Of a DNA stretch of 11,756 nucleotides, positions 7,443-11,756 are shown one piece after another. Source of the stretch: Methylococcales bacterium (GTDB lineage Bacteria; Pseudomonadota; Gammaproteobacteria; Methylococcales; Methylomonadaceae). The notes beneath the pieces are model-generated. The model ran no database searches and was not told the origin of the DNA. It worked only from the letters and a program-made list of their open reading frames with translations. How positions within the stretch are numbered: the stretch's first letter is position 1; each line of letters starts with the position of its first letter. The DNA lies in NCBI GenBank assembly GCA_023134955.1, contig JAGLUC010000506.1, positions 1-11,756 on the forward strand, in the 5' to 3' direction. A program made the position numbers and the translations under genes.

Positions 7443-7472
7443 TAATAAAATCATAAGTGGTTGATTTTATTA
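7443..7472 (+). terminator. AT-rich hairpin after czcA, likely operon terminator
   Basis: TAATAAAATCA (7443-7453) pairs perfectly with TGATTTTATTA (7462-7472) across an 8-base loop, giving an 11-bp stem about 80 bases past the czcA stop. The 3' arm is T-rich, but the stem has only two GC pairs (one of them the loop-closing region), so termination strength is uncertain. It is symmetric and could act from either side. Confidence 0.5.
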
Positions 7473-7532
7473 GTTTCTAATTGGTGGTCGTAAACAGCCT
7501 AATTCGCTACTTAGCATGAAATGACTGGTACA

Positions 7533-7570
7533 GCTCTTAAGTCCTCTCCAGCAAGAGAGGGCTTAAGAGC
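7533..7570. repeat. Strong 16-bp palindromic hairpin, REP-like or transcriptional barrier
   Basis: GCTCTTAAGTCCTCTC (7533-7548) pairs with GAGAGGGCTTAAGAGC (7555-7570) across the loop CAGCAA. All 16 pairs form, with a single G-T wobble. This is far beyond chance in a window of this size. No T-run follows on either side, so it is not a standard intrinsic terminator. It may be an intergenic palindromic repeat, a processed 3' end or a small RNA element. It is the most stable fold I found in the window. Confidence 0.85.
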
Positions 7571-7669
7571 AGAGTTAAATACGCTGAGTAGTTACAATAT
7601 GAGTAAGTTATAGAAAGTTACGCATTGTTGACAGATTGAAATTCTGAGTTTAAATGATTTATATTTGGC

Positions 7670-7857
7670 ATAAATGTTTCGATAAATGAAGCCACAAATA
7701 GCAGCAAAAATGTGGTTCTTTATGGCTTCTTTACTAGGATCTGGAATCGTTCAATATTACATACCGATTTAATTGTAGGGTGATATTGTTCAATCTGCCA
7801 ATGCCTACCATGTTGTTTGGTAAACGCTTTTTTGTCAAAAACGGTGATTTTCTTCTC
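7670..7857 (-). pseudogene. Relic of a DDE transposase C-terminus (IS701/IS4-like)
   Basis: Translation on the minus strand gives, from 7857 down to about 7735, a stretch with AFTKQHGRHWQIEQYHPTIK and CNIERFQ. This is the conserved block around the last catalytic glutamate of IS701/IS4-type DDE transposases (E followed by six residues and K). The frame then ends at a stop, and the next block (KEAIKNHIFAAICGFIY, about 7732-7680) continues in another frame, so a frameshift separates two parts of one protein. Two stop codons in a row (7867-7872) close the first frame just upstream, and no N-terminal part or insertion-sequence ends are seen. It is a decayed fragment with no expected activity. The family call rests on remembered motifs; exact IS family is uncertain. 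Confidence 0.75.
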
Positions 7858-7971
7858 ACCTGCTGCTCATCACAATAAAATGCGTACTAGAGTGGGGTAT
7901 TCTTGGACATGAAGAGCATATAAGAAACTTGGAATTACATGCCAAACGCTTTACCACCACGTTGCTCCTTG

Positions 7972-8337
7972 TTAAGTTGCCTCATTATTAATAGGATTAC
8001 CATCAGTCAAAGCATACCAGCCAACCGTGATCCTATAAAGCATCCATAACACAGTTATAATCAGGATAAAAATACCGATACCCATTCCAAAAGTAAGCCC
8101 TGACAATGCAAACCCTGCCAGAGCTACCCAACTGGTTTTGATTTGCCAGTTAAAGTGAGATTCCAGCCATGTTCCCTGCACTTCATCCCGTTTAAAAAAA
8201 TTAATCGCCACACCCACTAGCAATGGTAAGCCAGCGAGCATGAATGTTAGTACCTGGCATAGGTAAACCGTGGCTGCTAGTCTTTTTAATGCCTGTAATT
8301 TCTCAGACTCTTTTTGTTCAGTTGATATGTCATTCAT
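7972..8337 (-). CDS. Small integral membrane protein, DUF4870-like
   Basis: This is a 121-residue protein with a charged N-terminus (residues 1-20) and about three hydrophobic segments (about 22-48, 68-85 and 86-104). Between the first two is the conserved motif KRDEVQGTWLESHFNWQIKTSW (about 49-70), which I recognise from small uncharacterised proteobacterial membrane proteins; the end (WYALTDGNPI) also fits that family. The ATG at 8337 is preferred because AGGTG lies six bases before it; a TTG at 8385 would add 16 residues of unlikely sequence. Function is unknown. It is a single gene on the minus strand, with a transposase relic downstream on the same strand and a long gene-free stretch upstream. 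Confidence 0.8.
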   Translation of the reverse strand: MNDISTEQKESEKLQALKRLAATVYLCQVLTFMLAGLPLLVGVAINFFKRDEVQGTWLESHFNWQIKTSWVALAGFALSGLTFGMGIGIFILIITVLWMLYRITVGWYALTDGNPINNEAT

Positions 8338-9005
8338 TATGCACCTGCCTATTGAGTTTTCTGTCATCTGAATCCGTGACTTCAATGTGAATAATAGCTT
8401 TTCCTGTGCCGTAGAGTAGTTACTGATTCAGCTGTTAGTTAAACTGGCCTAAAATATTCTGTTTTAAGCTATTAAATTCAGATCTGTGAGTGCGATTAAT
8501 TTAGGGTTACTGTTTATTGCATTTCTTGATAAAAGGTGTGTACAGCCCGATGCATCATTTTAGTAAAAATTATCACTTTAACTTCAGACCTTCGAAATTA
8601 TAATATACTCTTTATGTTTTAAAATGTCTCATTTTAGTATGGATTAGGGATGTAGATTATTATGATGGGCTAGGCGTAAAGTAGTAGGAGTAGGAATAGT
8701 AATCTATTTCAATGCCTTACTGTGTTGCTCTATTTCAGCCATTCATGGCATTAAGCAACGTTCATGGCGATAAGATACCTGCTGGAATGAGGTGTTCTTG
8801 AGTGTAACGTGTATATTATGTGGCAGTTTGATTTTTAACCCAGCATTCCGCCACATCATCTCTCATTTTTAGGATATAAATTCTCATAACGTTTACCCTG
8901 TAACTTAAGCAGGATGCACAGCTATTATCAATACCCATTTCCTTTTGCTTATCCTTATGGCATATTGAAACACAAAATGATCATATTTTTGTATAGGATC
9001 GAAGC
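8338..9005. other. Gene-free intergenic stretch between divergent genes
   Basis: This stretch of about 670 bases should hold promoters for both flanking genes, but none is convincing. A TATAAT box is at 8599-8604 (plus strand) without a good -35. Just past it is the AT-rich dyad TAAAATG-TCT-CATTTTA (8620-8636), a possible operator. ATGTGGC (8818-8824) and GCCACAT (8850-8856) are inverted across 25 bases, which chance can explain. TTCATGGC-N-TAAG-like copies at 8742 and 8761 form a short imperfect direct repeat. AGGA at 8995-8998 is the ribosome binding site for the gene at 9006. No RNA gene or riboswitch is recognised. Confidence 0.5.
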
Positions 9006-10349
9006 ATGGAACAAACAGATAAAAGAACGCGTATTATTATTATGGGAGCGGCCGGGCGTGATTTTCATGATTTTAATACGGTATATCGCGAGAATTCAGA
9101 TTACCATGTCGTTGCTTTTACAGCCAATCAAATTCCCGAAATCGCTGGACGTAACTATCCAGCTTCGCTAGCTGGCAGGTTATATCCTCAGGGTATTCCT
9201 ATTGTTGACGAAAAAGAACTAGCTCATCTTGTCCGAACCCGGCATATCGATCAGGTAGTTTTTGCCTACAGCGATCTTTCCCACGCCGAAGTCATGCATA
9301 AGGCATCCCTTGCTCTTGCCAGCGGCGCTGATTTTTTATTTCTTGGCCCTGAACAGACGATGTTACAGGCAAGGGTTCCTGTTATAGCTTGTTGTGCGGT
9401 ACGAACGGGTTGTGGCAAATCACAAGTGACTCAATGGTTGTCACGACTACTGAAAAAATACGGCTTGAAAGTTGTGGTAATTCGTCACCCCATGCCCTAT
9501 GGTGACTTAGAAAAACAAGCCGTGCAGCGTTTTTCCAAAGCTGAAGATATTAACGCGGCCAATTGTACAATAGAAGAACGCGAGGAATATGAACCCCATA
9601 TTGCCCTCGGCAATATCATGTATGCAGGTATTGATTACGCCGAGATCATAGCGCGTGCAGAAAAAGAAGCCGATATCATCCTGTGGGATGGTGGAAACAA
9701 TGATTTTTCTTTCATTCGACCTGACCTGCACATCGTTCTGGTTGATCCGCTTCGACCGGGAAACGAAACCAGCCATCATCCTGGGGAAGCGGTATTGCGT
9801 ATGGCCGACATCACCCTCATTGTCAAAGTCAATTCCGCTGCAAACGCTGACATACAATCCGTTACCGAAGCAGCGCGCAGGATTAATCCTGTCGCACCGA
9901 TTATTCATGGCGCTTCGATTGTTAAACTTGATAATCCGGAATTAGTGCGTGGCAAACGGGTACTTGTGATTGAGGATGGCCCCACCATTACCCATGGAGG
10001 TATGTCTTATGGCGCTGGTTATGTCGCCGCCTGTCAAGCTCAAGCGGCAGAGATCATTGATCCTCGAAATTTTGCAGTCGATGCAATTGCACAGCTCTAT
10101 ACTAAATATGCTCACATTGGACACGTTTTGCCTGCTGTAGGATACCACCCGGCACAACTTCAGGCATTGGCAGAAACCATCAATGCTGCTGAGGTCGATA
10201 GTGTCATTTCGGCTACACCTTGCGACTTAGCCTCAATCATTAAAATAAACAAACCCGTAGTCCGTGCCAGCTATATATTTGAAGAAGCCAGCGAACCGGG
10301 TCTTGCTAACTATGTTGAGTTGTTTCTTAAGGAAAAAAAATTGCTATAG
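9006..10349 (+). CDS. COG2403-type GTPase, cyclic 2,3-diphosphoglycerate synthetase-like
   Basis: This 447-residue cytoplasmic protein resembles cyclic 2,3-diphosphoglycerate synthetase of methanogens (about 460 residues), which closes 2,3-diphosphoglycerate into a cyclic anhydride using ATP. It begins with a Rossmann-like nucleotide-binding fold (MGAAGRDFHDFN, residues 13-24). A P-loop with G-C-G-K138-S139 follows; the usual first glycine of GxxxxGKS is replaced (V132). A Walker-B-like WDGGNNDF has its Asp at 228, and VDPLRPGNE lies further on. The ATG at 9006 follows AGGA at seven bases. The gene is alone, with long spacers on both sides and no visible kinase partner (2-phosphoglycerate kinase). 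By eye it uses more C-ending codons than its neighbours, which may hint at transfer. The enzymatic role in a bacterium is inference from homology; it may do another phosphoryl or nucleotide reaction. Confidence 0.75.
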   Translation: MEQTDKRTRIIIMGAAGRDFHDFNTVYRENSDYHVVAFTANQIPEIAGRNYPASLAGRLYPQGIPIVDEKELAHLVRTRHIDQVVFAYSDLSHAEVMHKASLALASGADFLFLGPEQTMLQARVPVIACCAVRTGCGKSQVTQWLSRLLKKYGLKVVVIRHPMPYGDLEKQAVQRFSKAEDINAANCTIEEREEYEPHIALGNIMYAGIDYAEIIARAEKEADIILWDGGNNDFSFIRPDLHIVLVDPLRPGNETSHHPGEAVLRMADITLIVKVNSAANADIQSVTEAARRINPVAPIIHGASIVKLDNPELVRGKRVLVIEDGPTITHGGMSYGAGYVAACQAQAAEIIDPRNFAVDAIAQLYTKYAHIGHVLPAVGYHPAQLQALAETINAAEVDSVISATPCDLASIIKINKPVVRASYIFEEASEPGLANYVELFLKEKKLL

Positions 10350-10682
10350 CCAGACTAATTCAGGCTTGATCGGACAAATTCAGTTGTAGTTTCGATTTAT
10401 ACTGATACAAAGATGAATAACAAAGGGGGCATATTTTGTCTGGCTCAAAACAGCCATTAGCGGGCATTCAAATAATTAGGAAAAGTAAGATTTTGCTCTA
10501 CACTTGAATATATGGAATTTTATTCAGACCTACTTATCTTTGATTAATTCATGTTAACTCGATCAGTGTTACTGGCTTCTATAGTATCTATTGTCATAAT
10601 ACTGAAGTTAGAGTGTATGATAATTAGCCCCGAGACAATGACTTGTTAACTTTTTAATGGTTTATATTTCAAATACCTATAA
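10350..10682. other. Gene-free stretch after the GTPase gene
   Basis: No coding stretch longer than a few codons and no convincing terminator was seen. AGCCAGAC (10348-10355) overlaps the stop codon and reappears inverted as GTCTGGCT (10438-10445). At 82 bases apart, 8-base arms are expected by chance, so no function is claimed. TGGCT-CAAAAC-AGCCA (10441-10456) could form a small stem. Confidence 0.4.
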
Positions 10683-10859
10683 TTAAAAACTTATTTTTCT
10701 ATAAAAAAGGTAACGTCCCCTTTGTTAAAATTTTTATCGGCGATTGCTGCCGAAGGTATCGATGTAAATTACATTTTGACAGGCATCAAATACGGAAATT
10801 TTCCGCATTTGGATACAGAGAGTTCACAAAAAACAACGAAAAATAACGATATTACCTAA
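10683..10859 (+). pseudogene. N-terminally lost XRE/phage-repressor-type regulator, first fragment
   Basis: The frame open from 10683 to the TAA at 10857 has no ATG or plausible start. Its centre, from about 10716 to 10786, reads SPLLKFLSAIAAEGIDVNY then ILTG. This is the segment that ends the helix-turn-helix domain in many phage-type XRE regulators (pattern SPDAxYLAAIAAAGVDVxYVLTG). The DNA-contacting helices that should precede it are absent, and the sequence upstream does not encode them in any frame I read. The frame then runs into unrelated residues and stops. The C-terminal part of the same protein type continues in another frame at 10910-11125, so the two together look like one broken gene. 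Confidence 0.6.
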
Positions 10860-10897
10860 CAAAATCAAAGAGATGTAAAAAGCCGCTGACTAACGGA

Positions 10898-10920
10898 AAA
10901 AGCGTCACGATGACGCTTTT
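10898..10920 (+). terminator. Terminator-like hairpin between the two regulator fragments
   Basis: AAAAGCGTCA (10898-10907) pairs perfectly with TGACGCTTTT (10911-10920) across the loop CGA, giving a 10-bp stem with a GC-rich core (GCGTCA) and four T bases at the 3' end. The flanking A and T runs make it able to work in both directions. It covers the ATG at 10910, so the reading frame that follows is unlikely to be efficiently started there. Confidence 0.6.
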
Positions 10921-11125
10921 GGAAAAAAACGCCCATATACACGGCGATGATGAATTACAGGCAGCAGAACAAACTGCAGGCTATCAAATATTCAGGCCGG
11001 ATCAGATAGCATTGCTGGATAATGTTGAGAATTGTACAGAAGATATGCAGGATGCAATTAGGCAGTTAGCCTTAGCTTCCGCAAATGCGGGCAAATGCAA
11101 AGCGCAATCAAAAACCAAAAAATAA
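10910..11125 (+). CDS. C-terminal fragment of an XRE/phage-type regulator, probably non-functional
   Basis: This is a 71-residue frame whose stretch FRPDQIALLDN, followed by EDMQDAIRQLA (about residues 28-54), matches the C-terminal tail of phage-type XRE regulators (pattern ALLDNYRA...DRRAIRxLA). In an intact protein this tail follows the ILTG block found just upstream at about 10786, but that block is in another frame with a stop between. The ATG at 10910 lies inside a terminator-like hairpin and has no ribosome binding site at proper spacing. The frame is in fact open further upstream, to about 10847. I read it as the tail of a decayed gene rather than an independent small protein. The C-terminus is Lys-rich (KTKK). 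Confidence 0.45.
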   Translation: MTLLEKNAHIHGDDELQAAEQTAGYQIFRPDQIALLDNVENCTEDMQDAIRQLALASANAGKCKAQSKTKK

Positions 11126-11149
11126 AAAATAGTCTAAACTTAATCTAAC

Positions 11150-11716
11150 GTGTGGAAAGAGGTTGCTATATGGATATTTATCGTTATTTCAGCTATCTGG
11201 GTGTTTTATGATGCTAAATCAATTGGTGTAAGAAAAGGATTAATTACAGGGCTTGGCAATATGAACCCTATCGGCTGGTTTTTTGCTGTGTTGTTACTGT
11301 GTGCTTTGAGCCTACCATTATATTTGATGAAACGTGGAACATTTAAAAAAGAAACAGGTAGGCCTGGACTAACGCTAGCCTGGTTAGCGTTTGGTTTTAT
11401 TATGGGGTTGCTAGTTGTAGCGTCGCCATCAAGCAATCCTTCGTCTAGCAGCAATTCTCAGCAATCATCAGTAGAAAATAAAATAACAAGCCAATTCAGC
11501 TCATGGAATGGCGAGCATAGAAACCTGACAAAGTATATAAAATATAATATGAAAGACCCCGGTAGTTATGAGCATGTAGAAACAAGATTTTCAACCGGTT
11601 CCGATCTGATTGTTATAACCAGATACAGAGGGAAAAACTCTTTTGGTGCTTATAATGTAGACACAGTAAAAGCACGAATTGATATTAATACAGGGGGAAT
11701 ATTAGAAATCATGTAG
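11150..11716 (+). CDS. Membrane-anchored protein of unknown function with conserved C-terminal soluble domain
   Basis: This 188-residue protein has three hydrophobic segments (residues about 5-20, 41-60 and 74-92), with FYDAKSIGVRKG (19-30) and MNPIGWFFAVLLLC (38-51) as recognisable family blocks. A low-complexity Ser/Asn/Gln linker (92-109) is followed by a soluble C-terminal domain (about 117-188) containing SSWNGEHRNLTKYIKYNMKD, then Y140-EHVET and YRGKNSFGAYN. Both parts recur in uncharacterised proteins of prophages and other accessory regions; I know no function. The GTG at 11150 is the best available start, but no Shine-Dalgarno is visible and the next in-frame Met (38) would cut off the first helix. 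It lies 24 bases after the regulator fragment and may once have been co-transcribed with it. Confidence 0.75.
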   Translation: MWKEVAIWIFIVISAIWVFYDAKSIGVRKGLITGLGNMNPIGWFFAVLLLCALSLPLYLMKRGTFKKETGRPGLTLAWLAFGFIMGLLVVASPSSNPSSSSNSQQSSVENKITSQFSSWNGEHRNLTKYIKYNMKDPGSYEHVETRFSTGSDLIVITRYRGKNSFGAYNVDTVKARIDINTGGILEIM

Positions 11717-11756
11717 CCCGTATGGAGCAATAGCGTAATAGTGTGCCTAGCATGGA
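11713..11756. repeat. Possible truncated REP-like element at the window edge
   Basis: The sequence from 11713, GTAGCCCGTATGGAGCAATA then GCGTAAT, resembles the first half of the common palindromic intergenic repeat GTAGCCCGGATGGAGC...GCGTAATCCGGG. The closing GGG arm is not present; the sequence diverges after 11740. Its first bases overlap the TAG stop of the preceding gene, which is where such repeats often sit. Confidence 0.3.

Noticed and set aside
8549..8556. Perfect palindrome GATGCATC
   Set aside because: An 8-base palindrome is common by chance and stands at no meaningful position.
8914..9171. 85-codon plus-strand frame upstream of and overlapping the GTPase gene
   Set aside because: It overlaps the true gene by more than 160 bases in another frame; no good ribosome binding site and no conserved motif.
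9507..9908. 133-codon minus-strand frame inside the COG2403 gene
   Set aside because: It is antisense to a conserved coding region with visible motifs, with no family match or ribosome binding site evidence.
10348..10445. 8-bp inverted repeat AGCCAGAC/GTCTGGCT as ends of a miniature transposon
   Set aside because: Arms of this length within 100 bases are expected many times by chance in 11.7 kb, and no target-site duplication flanks them.
1..11756. CRISPR array, tRNA, rRNA or toxin-antitoxin pair
   Set aside because: Looked for regularly spaced repeats, cloverleaf-like segments and paired small genes; none was seen.

Overview
The window is AT-rich bacterial chromosome with proteobacterial gene content. 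A nitrate transporter sits behind an NtrC/sigma-54 type promoter, next to a heavy-metal RND efflux operon, a COG2403-type GTPase and decayed mobile-element pieces. Gene families, base composition and the NtrC/sigma-54 pattern fit a gammaproteobacterium, possibly a methanotroph-like or related aquatic lineage. That assignment is inference: no rRNA or core marker gene is present.

Layout. (1) 64-1533, minus: a NarK/NNP-family nitrate/nitrite transporter, with a good sigma-54 promoter (1573-1589) and a near-ideal NtrC site (1700-1716) upstream, which points to assimilatory nitrogen control. (2) 1799-7360, plus: a metal-efflux block made of a small secreted Cys/His protein (1983), a 93-residue secreted protein of unknown role (2658), a CzcB-type periplasmic adaptor with a His-rich tail (2936) and a CzcA/CusA-type RND permease (4247). 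The last three are tightly coupled. No outer-membrane channel gene and no metal-responsive regulator gene lie in the window. (3) 7361-7971: no intact gene; it holds an AT-rich terminator-like hairpin, a striking 16-bp-stem hairpin and a frameshifted C-terminal relic of a DDE transposase. (4) 7972-8337, minus: a small three-helix membrane protein. (5) 9006-10349, plus: a solitary GTPase-like protein of the cyclic 2,3-diphosphoglycerate synthetase type. (6) 10683-11756: a broken XRE/phage-repressor-type regulator in two frames, with a terminator-like hairpin between the pieces, then a membrane-anchored protein common in accessory regions, and the start of a REP-like repeat at the window edge.

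How the genes work together: CzcB and CzcA should form the inner-membrane and periplasmic parts of a divalent-cation exporter, with the two small secreted proteins as likely periplasmic accessories. The transporter and the GTPase appear to be independent single-gene units. The clearest second-look items are the NtrC/sigma-54 control of the transporter, the pump's lack of the CusA methionine triad, the orphan COG2403 gene, and the two gene relics found by reading frames too short or broken for ordinary gene calling.
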